Of a stretch of DNA of 64,000 nt, positions 1-8,162 are shown one piece after another. Every line of letters starts with the position of its first letter. The first letter of the stretch is position 1. The translations under genes and the position numbers were made by a program. The stretch comes from Leptospira yanagawae serovar Saopaulo str. Sao Paulo = ATCC 700523. GTDB taxonomy: Bacteria > Spirochaetota > Leptospiria > Leptospirales > Leptospiraceae. The stretch is from the NCBI RefSeq assembly GCF_000332475.2, contig NZ_AOGX02000015.1:1116001-1180000 (forward strand), read 5' to 3'. The notes under the pieces were generated by a model. That model searched no databases, was not told the origin of the DNA, and saw only the letters and a program-made list of their open reading frames with translations.

Positions 1-1
1 A

Positions 2-1015
2 TATGTGGAAGAACTTCCGAGTGAAACATTATATTCACATTGGAAAGAGAAAGGACTAACTCCAGGTATCCCATACCAATTAGGAGGATTGATAGGAGAT
101 GTGACTCTTATTGAATGGGGGAAACGCCACAATTGGGAAGAAGGTGAACTCCAAATTGATCCCATTCAATTGGAAATGGCACGATACTTAAATTCAAAGG
201 TCACACAATTAGATTTTCGCAAACACCATTCCCCACTCCCTGCCAAAGTGATTACTTCCGAAGAACATCTGTTTGCTGAGATGGAAGAGGCAAAATTGCC
301 TGTCGTATTAAAAAGTGAATTCGGACTTGCAGGTAGGAATCATATCATCTTTAAAACTCCTTCCGATTCCTGGAAGATGTCTCAAGTCCAGAAACGTCTG
401 TTTGGTTTTCCTGTTGTCTGTGAGGATTGGGTAGGAGAGAGTCGTTTTTTCGATTTTTCTACACTTTGGGATGTAAAAGAAGGTGAATTTTTTTATCTAA
501 CGTCAACATCGATGTGGATAGATCCCGAAGGTGGATTTCGTGGGATTCGGATTGGAGGAGGGGAAAATGAATACCAACCTCTCTTCCTTCCTTTCGTTTA
601 TGATTTGGTCAAAAACTTAAACAATTTGATTCCAAAAGAATATTCTGGTCCCTGTGCAATCGATGGCTTTTTATACACTGAAAATGGTTCAACGAAGGTA
701 CAACCAGTTTCTGAGTTTAATTTTCGTTATTCGATTGGTCGAATTTTGTGGGAGGTTCGGAAAAAAAGAAAAACAAAAGTTGAAACAGTTTCTGGGCTAC
801 TGGTTTTGCCTTATCCAAAACAAGGCAAACTTGATGAATGGGGAATTCTTGAGAAATTAGAAAAAGAATTAAATAGTGATCTTATTCTACTAACGCCCGT
901 TAGAGATCTTTCGGACAAAGCGTATCAAAACGCGGTTTTGTATTTTGAAACCACAGTAGAAAAGGAAACTACTGTGGTGGAAACAATTTGGTCAACTTGG
1001 AATGAACCAAACTAA
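2..1015 (+). CDS. ATP-grasp-like protein, 5' end outside window
   Basis: The frame is open to the left edge, so the true start is probably outside the window; the first usable in-window start is a GTG at 5. About 336 residues are visible. The stretch PVVLKSEFGLAGRNH near residue 100 looks like the lysine and glycine-rich loop of an ATP-grasp domain. The late VQPVSEFNFRYSIGR, near residue 235, matches the E-x-N-x-R metal and phosphate site that closes many ATP-grasp active sites. Such enzymes join a carboxylate to an amine or thiol through an acyl-phosphate; the substrate here cannot be read. The gene ends 10 bases before the convergent gene at 1026. Fold call moderate, substrate unknown. Confidence 0.55.
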   Translation, partial: YVEELPSETLYSHWKEKGLTPGIPYQLGGLIGDVTLIEWGKRHNWEEGELQIDPIQLEMARYLNSKVTQLDFRKHHSPLPAKVITSEEHLFAEMEEAKLPVVLKSEFGLAGRNHIIFKTPSDSWKMSQVQKRLFGFPVVCEDWVGESRFFDFSTLWDVKEGEFFYLTSTSMWIDPEGGFRGIRIGGGENEYQPLFLPFVYDLVKNLNNLIPKEYSGPCAIDGFLYTENGSTKVQPVSEFNFRYSIGRILWEVRKKRKTKVETVSGLLVLPYPKQGKLDEWGILEKLEKELNSDLILLTPVRDLSDKAYQNAVLYFETTVEKETTVVETIWSTWNEPN

Positions 1016-1025
1016 AAAAGTTGGA

Positions 1026-1814
1026 TTACACCTCGTCTTGGTTTAATACAAATTCGTGTTTACCGTTAATTTCTATCGTTGGTGAACTAACATTCCCTCT
1101 ACGTTTGATTTCTAGAATATCAGTATTGGTGAGAGGTAAAGTTGCTTCTAGGCTAACAATCACTTTCTCCCCTTTCTCCGTCCATGTACATAACATCTTT
1201 GCTGTTTCGTAACCCATTTCACAAGTTCCGTCATTGTGTAATTGGATCCTTGCGATATTGGATTTTGTTTTCCATTTTCCGATAGCCCAAGTATTCTTTG
1301 GTGGCACAAGTGCGGAACCCGCTTGCTCTGAATCAAACACGAAATCGGCGATTGCCGTATTTTCTGTATTGGTTCCTTTGTAAACTTCCTGGATGGTCAA
1401 AGAAATTTCTTTTGCCTTGATTTCGTTTTTGAAAGTGATCACTTGTCTGGAAAGTGAATCTTTTAGAGTTACAATTTCTTCGTTCCCAGATTCTGTTGTG
1501 ACTTTTAATTTTTTAACACGGTTATTTGCGGCCCATAATTTGGGATCTCCAAATCCATTGTAAATGGCTAGGGAACGGAAATGGATAGGATTTTTGTATT
1601 TGATGACAAGTGATTCCCCGATCCCTTCTCCTTCCACACCCTCAGCCCAACTTGTTTTCAGTTTTCCATCCATGGCAAAAACGGGGATGTATTTTTTTGA
1701 TTTTGGTTGGAGTTGGCTTGTAGAAGTTATGGTAGGGGGATTTAATGATTCTGAAAAGAGTGGCAAACAAATGCTAAGAATCAGTAATGTCGATTTGAAA
1801 AAACGAAGATTCAT
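1026..1814 (-). CDS. Secreted protein with NADase-type glycan-binding (discoidin-like) domain
   Basis: The 262-residue protein starts with a clear signal peptide (MNLRFFKSTLLILSICLPLFS). Residues about 45-165 match the NADase-type glycan-binding domain, a discoidin-like beta-sandwich. Its landmarks are KTSWAEGVEGEGIGESLVI followed by AIYNGFGDPKLWAANNRVK. The last 90 residues (GKWKTKSNIARIQL onward) resemble a small secreted beta domain with a cysteine pair (CEMGYETAKMLC). This domain is commonly found on exported spirochaete proteins of unknown function. A role in binding surface or host sugar is inference only. It is divergent from cutA with about 50 bases between the two starts. Confidence 0.7.
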   Translation of the reverse strand: MNLRFFKSTLLILSICLPLFSESLNPPTITSTSQLQPKSKKYIPVFAMDGKLKTSWAEGVEGEGIGESLVIKYKNPIHFRSLAIYNGFGDPKLWAANNRVKKLKVTTESGNEEIVTLKDSLSRQVITFKNEIKAKEISLTIQEVYKGTNTENTAIADFVFDSEQAGSALVPPKNTWAIGKWKTKSNIARIQLHNDGTCEMGYETAKMLCTWTEKGEKVIVSLEATLPLTNTDILEIKRRGNVSSPTIEINGKHEFVLNQDEV

Positions 1815-1865
1815 AAAGCAAAATCATAAGTATCTAATGGAAAGAGCAAGTAGGAAATAATATTT

Positions 1866-2189
1866 ATGGATATGGAAATCGAATTTGTGACAGTATATAC
1901 TACGTTTCCGAACAAGGAAGAAGCAAAACATTGTGCAAAAATTCTCATTGGGGAACGATTGACTGCCTGTGCAAATCTGATCGACAAAATGGAATCGATT
2001 TATGTCTGGAATGATACTTTGGAAGAATCGATGGAAACAGTATGTTTATTCAAAACAACAAAAGAAAAATCCGAACCACTCAAACAAAGGCTAAAAGAAA
2101 TCCATTCTTATGAAATCCCTTGTATGGTGGTTTGGCCCATCCTCAGTGGTGATAAGGATTATTTGGATTGGATTCGAAAATCTTTATAA
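1866..2189 (+). CDS. cutA: Divalent-cation tolerance protein CutA
   Basis: At 107 residues this is the usual CutA length, and the family core is present: VTVYTTFPNKEEA at the N-terminus, then ERLTACANLIDKMESIYVW, then LFKTTKEKSEPLKQRLKEIHSYEIPC. CutA forms a very stable cytoplasmic trimer with a ferredoxin-like fold; it has been linked to copper tolerance, but its molecular role is unsettled. AGGAA lies nine bases before the ATG. The last 31 bases overlap the 3' end of the convergent GST-like gene, so the two share coding DNA at their tails. Confidence 0.9.
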   Translation: MDMEIEFVTVYTTFPNKEEAKHCAKILIGERLTACANLIDKMESIYVWNDTLEESMETVCLFKTTKEKSEPLKQRLKEIHSYEIPCMVVWPILSGDKDYLDWIRKSL

Positions 2190-2896
2190 AATTCTTTGAT
2201 TTTTTCAAAGAGAACATCAAACCCTAATTCTTGTTTCCATTGGAGAAAGGAATCAGGCATTTTTACAGAGCTAAACCATGGGTAAGCTGGTGATTCCTTC
2301 GGTTCCGCCAGCATTCCCATTAAACTAGCAAGAGTTAAGTCGACCCTTCCAAATGATTTCCCATTAAAATATTTTTTAGTTTTATAAATTTCGATGAGCT
2401 CTTTTGAACATTCATCTAAAGCTTGTTTCACGGTTTCAAGATTTTTGTTTGTGATTTTATAACGACGTTTGAGGGATAAAGCGATTAAGTCAAAGTGTTC
2501 TGGTGGACCAACAGTTTCCGATAAGGATTTTGGAGTTAATAAAAAAAGTTTACCAACAATTTCAGGATAATCTAAAATAAAGTGATACAATAAGGTCTGT
2601 AAACTTTTCCCAATTTTATTGTCGATATCCTCTTCCATTTGTTTTTCTTCGACGCTCGCTTTAGATCCAAAGGCCTTTTCTTCTACCAAATCTAAAATCT
2701 TTCCAGAACCCTGGACAATTTTCGTATCTGTTTCTAAAACGGGAACATACAAATCAGTTACTATTGGTTTTAATGTTTGGATATGTTGTCCTGGAACCAG
2801 CTGGTTTAATTCGTACGGGTAGTTTGCTAAATCTAAACCCCATCTTGCCTTTTCTGAAAAATGTGAAATCGGAAATGTATAAAGCTTTGCACTCAT
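2159..2896 (-). CDS. Glutathione S-transferase-like protein
   Basis: The 245-residue protein begins with a thioredoxin-like GST N-domain. ISHFSEKARWGLDLA places a serine where GSTs activate glutathione. VPVLETDTKIVQGSGKIL supplies the cis-proline and the glutathione-binding segment, with GS in place of the usual ES. An all-helical C-terminal domain follows, including FGRVDLTLASLMGML, which matches the helix 6 N-cap and hydrophobic-staple region of GSTs. The gene is convergent with cutA, overlapping it by 31 bases, and divergent from the M23 pair. Substrate unknown. Confidence 0.75.
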   Translation of the reverse strand: MSAKLYTFPISHFSEKARWGLDLANYPYELNQLVPGQHIQTLKPIVTDLYVPVLETDTKIVQGSGKILDLVEEKAFGSKASVEEKQMEEDIDNKIGKSLQTLLYHFILDYPEIVGKLFLLTPKSLSETVGPPEHFDLIALSLKRRYKITNKNLETVKQALDECSKELIEIYKTKKYFNGKSFGRVDLTLASLMGMLAEPKESPAYPWFSSVKMPDSFLQWKQELGFDVLFEKIKEFYKDFRIQSK

Positions 2897-2997
2897 CTGT
2901 CGACTTTCATAAAATATAATTCTCTAGGCAACTATGTTTTTCGTTTGGAAAATGGATTGTCGAATGGCTTTTGTTTGTTTATCGTGAACCTACCTTT

Positions 2998-4200
2998 ATG
3001 AGATTTTGGTTTTTTTGTTGTTTGTTTACGATCCCATATGGGTTTTTATTCGCTGAAGAACCTCAATCGTATTGTTCGATGGATCGAGTTTGTGTTGAAT
3101 TTGTATCGAATTCGAGAGGGGTGGATGTATACTTTCATAATAAAATTGCAACAAAACAAACAGACACTTCAATATCAGTGAGTGCTGTATTGGTAAATAT
3201 GAAAAGTTCAAAACCACTTCCGCTGTTAGCGGTTCTACGTGGTAACCGGAAGGTGAAATTATTCCATCTTAAAACCATTTCTAAGAAGAAAAAAATATCA
3301 TATAAAATTCAATACAAATGGATCCTTGGGAATTTTTTATCCAAACATAATTTCCGTTATATTTATGATTTACCCTTTGATTCTAAACTGAAAGTGAGAG
3401 TGTCACAGAGTTATTTCGGACAGAAAAGTCATACGGGGGACAATCGTTATTCGATCGATTTTGGATTGAAGGAAGATGATTACATTCTGGCAGCAAGGCC
3501 AGGGTTAGTCATTGATACCCAGGATAAAAACATTGAAGGTGGATTGGATCCCAAATTCAAAGAGTCTGCCAATTATATAAAAATCCAACATGATGATGGG
3601 ACGATTGCCGAATACGCTCATTTACGATATAGAGGTGTGCTTGTCAAAATTGGCCAAAGGGTAACAATTGGAACAGTCATTGGTCACTCGGGGAACACTG
3701 GTTATAGTGAAGGTCCCCATCTCCATTTTGAAGTTTACCAACCCACAAAAACCTTGCGAAAAAAAACAATTCCAACTAAATTTCGCACACAAGTATCTGA
3801 AGCAGAAACTCTCTCGGAAGGAGCATTGTTGTGGAAAAGGGAAATAGGAAGTCCAATTGAAAAAAAAATAGTGGATGTGGATGGAACTTTTATCTGTGAC
3901 CGTTTAGATGGCATAACACAAGAAGGTTGTAAACAAACTTCATTTTCAAAACTATCACCTATCTATTTATTGATTCCGATTTTAAGGCCTGATGTATATA
4001 AATTTCAATTGCAGTTGCAAAAAAAAGAAACCGCCATTCGATATGAATATACATGGGATTCAAAAAAAGAAGACTGGATTAGTTCTTTCATGATTCCAAT
4101 CCAAGATTTTCAGGATCCAGTCGATGGTGAATGGGTCTTGAGTGTTTGGTCCAATGGAAATTTACAAAAAAAAATTGAGTTCCAATTAACGAGTATATAG
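2998..4200 (+). CDS. Secreted M23-family peptidase, first of a tandem pair
   Basis: The ATG at 2998 gives 400 residues, the same length as the next gene, and puts the signal peptide (MRFWFFCCLFTIPYGFLFA) at the N-terminus; a TTG at 2971 would only add an unlikely leader. The M23 (LytM) domain lies at about residues 130-260. Visible motifs are YSIDFGL (zinc-ligand Asp), EYAHLRYRG (catalytic His) and GNTGYSEGPHLHFEVY (HxH zinc and catalytic pair). The first zinc-binding His of the classic HxGxD motif is replaced by Arg; a His nine residues before the Asp (SHTGDNRYSID) may serve instead. M23 enzymes cut peptidoglycan cross-bridges. The last base of its TAG stop is the first base of the next gene's GTG. 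Confidence 0.82.
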   Translation: MRFWFFCCLFTIPYGFLFAEEPQSYCSMDRVCVEFVSNSRGVDVYFHNKIATKQTDTSISVSAVLVNMKSSKPLPLLAVLRGNRKVKLFHLKTISKKKKISYKIQYKWILGNFLSKHNFRYIYDLPFDSKLKVRVSQSYFGQKSHTGDNRYSIDFGLKEDDYILAARPGLVIDTQDKNIEGGLDPKFKESANYIKIQHDDGTIAEYAHLRYRGVLVKIGQRVTIGTVIGHSGNTGYSEGPHLHFEVYQPTKTLRKKTIPTKFRTQVSEAETLSEGALLWKREIGSPIEKKIVDVDGTFICDRLDGITQEGCKQTSFSKLSPIYLLIPILRPDVYKFQLQLQKKETAIRYEYTWDSKKEDWISSFMIPIQDFQDPVDGEWVLSVWSNGNLQKKIEFQLTSI

Positions 4201-5402
4201 TGAAAAAGTTTATTTTACTTTTATGTTTTTTTGTATCCGGTTTACACCCTGAGTCTTCCGAAGAAGTGAAAATGATTTGTTTGCCAAATCATATCTGCAC
4301 CTACATGGTGCGTGTTGAAAATGGGTACGATTTCTTCATGGTAGATCAATCAGCAAATCTAGGCATTGTTCGTTCTATAGAATTTAATCTTTCTGTTAAA
4401 AATCTGAAATCCGATCTGCAATTCCCTCAATACTATGTCGTTAGAAATGGAGAACCAATTTTCATCACTCGATTCACTGTGGAAGATGAATCGAAATTAA
4501 CTTTTTATTCTTTTTCGGCCTTGGATTATTGGGGAGACTGGGATGCAGTCCATGATGATCAAGTTACCTATTCCCTGCCATTTGCAAAGGGGACACGTGC
4601 AAGAATTGGACAGGGATATAATGGTAAATTTACACATTTTGGAAATCTAAAGTATTCATTAGATTTCATCCTTCCGATCGGAACTCCAATCCATTCCTCG
4701 AGAAAAGGAAGGGTCGCCGAAGTAGTTAAAAAATATTCAGAGGGTGGTCTTCGCAAAGATCTTTTTTCTAAAGCAAATTTTATTTTGATCCAACATGATG
4801 ATGGGACACTTGGAAATTATGCTCATCTTAAAAAAGATGGGGCAGTGGTAAATGTTGGAGATTATGTGGAAGAAGGACAGTTAATTGGTTATTCGGGTAA
4901 TACTGGTTATTCGGATGGACCTCACTTACATTTTGAAGTTCAAAAACCAAGTAAAGGTGCAACCATTGAAACAATTCCTACTTTTTTTAAGACACAATTT
5001 TCCGATCGAGAGTATTTGAACCATTTGTATTTGTATTGGCATCCGGTAAAAGGAATTGATCCACCAAATTCTGATATTTTGGAGGATGGAATTATGTTGT
5101 GTCGAGTGATCGAACAAGATGAATCATTCCATTGTAAGGACACAAAATTTAGATTAGGTGAACAGTTTGCGATAAAGATTGATTTCATTCGACCAACATC
5201 AAAACAAATTGAATTATTTTTATCAATTGATACAGGTAAGGTAGAGCCATATTACAAAAATTGGCAGATTCAAAAATCGAATATTTTTGAGTACCAACTC
5301 TTTAAGATCCCTAAAAACCGTAATTTTGTGGGAAATTGGCAAATGCTCATCAAAGTGGATGGTGTTGAAAAAAAGAAATTTTTCTACCAAGTTTCGCCGT
5401 AA
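4200..5402 (+). CDS. Secreted M23-family peptidase, second of a tandem pair
   Basis: This 400-residue paralogue of the preceding gene starts at a GTG that shares one base with the upstream TAG stop (TAGTG), so translation is probably coupled. It has a short signal peptide (MKKFILLLCFFVSGLHP). The M23 core is at about residues 130-265: YSLDFILPIGTPIHSSRKG, NYAHLKKDGAVV and GNTGYSDGPHLHFEVQ. As in its twin, the first zinc His of HxGxD is missing (Lys here), and a His nine residues before the Asp (THFGNLKYSLD) is conserved. The C-terminal 130 residues form a beta-rich domain shared with the twin. Probably a peptidoglycan hydrolase or a regulator of one. Confidence 0.82.
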   Translation: MKKFILLLCFFVSGLHPESSEEVKMICLPNHICTYMVRVENGYDFFMVDQSANLGIVRSIEFNLSVKNLKSDLQFPQYYVVRNGEPIFITRFTVEDESKLTFYSFSALDYWGDWDAVHDDQVTYSLPFAKGTRARIGQGYNGKFTHFGNLKYSLDFILPIGTPIHSSRKGRVAEVVKKYSEGGLRKDLFSKANFILIQHDDGTLGNYAHLKKDGAVVNVGDYVEEGQLIGYSGNTGYSDGPHLHFEVQKPSKGATIETIPTFFKTQFSDREYLNHLYLYWHPVKGIDPPNSDILEDGIMLCRVIEQDESFHCKDTKFRLGEQFAIKIDFIRPTSKQIELFLSIDTGKVEPYYKNWQIQKSNIFEYQLFKIPKNRNFVGNWQMLIKVDGVEKKKFFYQVSP

Positions 5403-5406
5403 TCGT

Positions 5407-5435
5407 TTGACAAGTAAATGTATGTATAGTAGTAT
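5407..5435 (+). promoter_or_regulatory. Predicted sigma-70-type promoter
   Basis: TTGACA at 5407-5412 is a perfect -35 box. It is followed by a 17-base spacer and TAGTAT at 5430-5435 (four of six matches to TATAAT). It points at the DUF2237 gene, whose ATG is at 5559, leaving a leader of about 115 bases. Confidence 0.5.
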
Positions 5436-5471
5436 GTCCATGGGCTTTCCAAGACCATTTGGTCGTACTAC

Positions 5472-5496
5472 GGGGGTGCAAACTCCCTTCTTTTTT
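5472..5496 (+). terminator. Intrinsic terminator or leader attenuator
   Basis: GGGGGT-GCAA-ACTCCC forms a six-pair stem with one G-T pair at 5472-5487, followed at once by TTCTTTTTT. It lies downstream of the predicted promoter at 5407, inside the leader of the DUF2237 gene. A second small hairpin (GACC-ATTT-GGTC, 5453-5464) sits just before it. It could end the M23 transcript or attenuate the leader. Confidence 0.5.
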
Positions 5497-5558
5497 CTAA
5501 CGAAGGAAATAGAAACAACTTTCCTCCCAACGCCTCATTCGTTTCCATAACAATTGCT

Positions 5559-5939
5559 ATGGATATGGATGACTCAATCAACGTACTAGGTGGACCACTT
5601 TTGCCTTGTTCCACAGATCCATTGACGGGTTTTTTTCGTGATGGATGTTGTAATACTTCTTCAGACGATTTTGGTTCGCACACGGTTTGTGTGCTCGCTA
5701 CGAAAGAATTTTTAGAATCACAAAAAGCTTCTGGAAATGATTTAATCACTCCTTGGCCGGAGTATGCATTTCCAGGTGTTAAACCTGGGGAAAGATGGTG
5801 CCTTTGTGCTTCTAGGTGGTTAGAAGCCTACCGCAATGGTGTGGCCCCTCAAGTCTATTTGGAATCGACCCACAAACGAGCGTTAGAGATTATTCCTTTG
5901 GAACTATTGGAAAGATTTGCGGTAGAAAACATCGATTGA
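5559..5939 (+). CDS. DUF2237 family protein
   Basis: The 126-residue protein matches DUF2237 along its whole length. Landmarks are NVLGGPLLPCSTDPLTGFF, RDGCCNTSSDDFGSHTVC, and WCLCASRWLEAYRNGVAP near residues 86-103. Conserved cysteines (CC, then CLC) suggest a metal or redox site, but the family has no established function. The gene stands alone, with its own predicted promoter and a structured leader, and ends two bases before the convergent phospholipase-like gene. Confidence 0.85.
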   Translation: MDMDDSINVLGGPLLPCSTDPLTGFFRDGCCNTSSDDFGSHTVCVLATKEFLESQKASGNDLITPWPEYAFPGVKPGERWCLCASRWLEAYRNGVAPQVYLESTHKRALEIIPLELLERFAVENID

Positions 5940-5941
5940 AC

Positions 5942-7192
5942 TCACTTGTTTAATTGATCCAAATAGGCTCTCGTATGTTTTGACGTATTTTTTAAAAGGG
6001 AACCTAAAATGGAATGGATTGGGTGGCTTTCTTCATACAATCTGTCGTATTTTGTTATGTTTAAGTTTTCCAATTGTTCGTCGGTTGGGTCCCCTGCATC
6101 GTATGCTTCTCTGCATACATTCGTTCGTACATCATCATAACTCTTCCATTCTGTTTTTTCATTTTCGCTTATATTCATAATCGAAGAGACAACCGGGTGG
6201 TTCCAGTTTTTGGATAAAATTAGGTTTTTGATGAGATAGTATTGGTACTCCTCAATTAAGGTGTGGCGTCCTGAAACAAACTCGATCATATTGTTTTTTG
6301 GTTTTTGGTAACCAACAAATGAAACAAGTTGAACACCAATTTGTTTAGCGGCACTCACTCTTGGCAAAACAGAAGAGTGGTATGGTTGTGTTAAGTCTTG
6401 GATGTAATGGAGTGCCCATCCTGCAAATCTGTACCCCCAATAAGGATGTCCTTTACGAAATGCTAATTTGGAAAGTTCACTAAACTGGTGGATGCGAAGT
6501 TCTGGGTAGGTTTTTTTTAAAAATCCTGCCAGGGAGAAAATGATTTTTGGTTCATAAAAAAATCCCATGTGGAAAGGTGCTTGGGAGGAATATTCAACCG
6601 CAGGATTCCCAAAGGGTTGGAGTCCAAAACCATATATTTTTCCCACCTCACTATTGTTATCCTCAAATAAGTGAAGGTCTAAGTCGTAATCAGGTTCATC
6701 AGTTGCCGAAATGAGCACTTGATCTGCGCTTATCGTATCTCCTTCATTTAATGAAATGAAGGTTTCATTCACTAATTTACCTTTTTCGTGAAGAGTTGTG
6801 AGTTCATCCAATGGTAATTTTTTACCTTCAATTGCTGGCACAGATTGAATATAAAGCGCAGCTTTGTGGTTAGGATTCACTCTAAGTGCTTTATAAAATG
6901 GAAGCACCAAATCTGAATCGGAAATCTTTGGAGAAAATTTGAGATTATCATTTGTTTTTGTTAGGTGAGGAAGTTTTTGTAATGCCCAATCTTCTGAACT
7001 GGAAAGTACCTCTTGGATAGAATCTTTCTCTTGTTTTAAAAATGAGTTTAAAGATTCTACTTTGACTTGTGGAATTGTTTGGTTTTTCCAATGGTCCTTT
7101 AGTATGAGATACGTAATCCCAGCGTGGTTATTCCATGCAAAACTTGGGTAAGTGAAAGTGAATAAAATGATAATCAGTAGATATTTTTTCAT
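5942..7192 (-). CDS. Secreted zinc-dependent phospholipase C / P1 nuclease-fold enzyme
   Basis: The signal peptide MKKYLLIIILFTFTYPSFA should be cut directly before WNNHAGITYLIL, giving a mature protein that begins with Trp. In Bacillus phospholipase C and P1 nuclease the N-terminal Trp amino group binds the trinuclear zinc site, and a His follows shortly after, as here. Further ligand-like residues occur in DLDLHLFED, APFHMGFF and ALHYIQDLTQPYHSS (the H-x3-D...H helix motif of the family). At 416 residues it is longer than classic PLC. It follows the SH3b gene on the same strand by 6 bases, so the two are probably co-transcribed. It should act outside the cytoplasm; lipid versus nucleic acid substrate is not decided. 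Confidence 0.75.
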   Translation of the reverse strand: MKKYLLIIILFTFTYPSFAWNNHAGITYLILKDHWKNQTIPQVKVESLNSFLKQEKDSIQEVLSSSEDWALQKLPHLTKTNDNLKFSPKISDSDLVLPFYKALRVNPNHKAALYIQSVPAIEGKKLPLDELTTLHEKGKLVNETFISLNEGDTISADQVLISATDEPDYDLDLHLFEDNNSEVGKIYGFGLQPFGNPAVEYSSQAPFHMGFFYEPKIIFSLAGFLKKTYPELRIHQFSELSKLAFRKGHPYWGYRFAGWALHYIQDLTQPYHSSVLPRVSAAKQIGVQLVSFVGYQKPKNNMIEFVSGRHTLIEEYQYYLIKNLILSKNWNHPVVSSIMNISENEKTEWKSYDDVRTNVCREAYDAGDPTDEQLENLNITKYDRLYEESHPIHSILGSLLKNTSKHTRAYLDQLNK

Positions 7193-7198
7193 AGGTAT

Positions 7199-8044
7199 TT
7201 AATTTTCCTTCTTTTGAAAATTTTGTCCGTTCCAATGGTATTCGGATTGGTAATAGTCATGTTGGTTTGGTTCATCAATATCGAAACTATGCATGAGTTC
7301 AATGATTGTGTTTTCTTTTCCTAAAATGGATTTTCGCATGATTTTTTTATCCTCTGGGAGTGTATCTTTTGGAAAGATTAACCATGATTCTGAACAAGAT
7401 GGTGGATCACATGCCCCTGGGTTCCAAGAGAATTGCGGTTGTATTTTGAAATTTTGGTCAAACGTGAATAATTGTTCATTGGAATAACCATACTCAATTT
7501 CAGAAAAGATTAAATATTTGATAGCAAATAATGCATTTGGTTTCGGTGAAAAACCTTTTTCATCATAAATGGTACTGTCCCAAGATTCATTACTCATAGG
7601 TCCAACTTCCCATAAACCTTGGCTAATCAGATTGGTATCGCGGATGATTTTTAATTCGAGTTTGCGAGTTTTCTCTCCTAAGTTTTTACATAATACGAGC
7701 ACATCTTTTATAGGGAAAGAATAGTCAGAGATGAATCCACCCCAAACAAATCCAATGTTACCTTCGGTTTCAGTTCGCACTTGGTACCAATATTCCTTTA
7801 CTGAATTCTGTTCTAAGGTTTGGTTCATTTTTGAAAGGATTTTCACCGATTGTCCCAATTTGAGTTTTTGAATCACTTTTGCATTCAAATTCCCCGATTC
7901 TCTTAGATTGACATTGTCACCAAATACATGATAGGTGGAGCCAATATTTTTTTCAGCAATGTAATCGTCCCAATGGTTTTGTGAAAAAAGGGGAGAAACA
8001 AAAAAAAGAATCAGGAGAATTACGTAGGATAAATTAGCCGACAT
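7199..8044 (-). CDS. Exported SH3b-domain protein
   Basis: Starting at the ATG at 8044 gives 281 residues with a good signal peptide (MSANLSYVILLILFFVSPLFS); a longer reading frame from 8116 would bury it. After it comes a bacterial SH3 (SH3b) domain at about residues 35-105: DNVNLRESGNLNAKVIQKL, then GQSVKIL and IGFVWGGFISD. The C-terminal 170 residues are unrecognised. SH3b domains usually bind peptidoglycan or peptides, so this may be a wall-binding partner of the phospholipase-like enzyme encoded 6 bases downstream. Divergent from the gene at 8163. Confidence 0.7.
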   Translation of the reverse strand: MSANLSYVILLILFFVSPLFSQNHWDDYIAEKNIGSTYHVFGDNVNLRESGNLNAKVIQKLKLGQSVKILSKMNQTLEQNSVKEYWYQVRTETEGNIGFVWGGFISDYSFPIKDVLVLCKNLGEKTRKLELKIIRDTNLISQGLWEVGPMSNESWDSTIYDEKGFSPKPNALFAIKYLIFSEIEYGYSNEQLFTFDQNFKIQPQFSWNPGACDPPSCSESWLIFPKDTLPEDKKIMRKSILGKENTIIELMHSFDIDEPNQHDYYQSEYHWNGQNFQKKEN

Positions 8045-8162
8045 AGTGTAAAAAATAGGAAAGTGAGAAAGTTGAGTCGATCTCTTTTCGCTGGAATCGG
8101 TTTTTTTCTGATTCAAAGTGGTCGATACTTATAAAAAGGTTTCGTTTACAAAAGGATACCGA

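Noticed and set aside
5468..5749. A minus-strand open frame across the DUF2237 leader and gene start
   Set aside because: It covers the antisense of the conserved DUF2237 cysteines and the terminator-like hairpin and has no ribosome site or domain.
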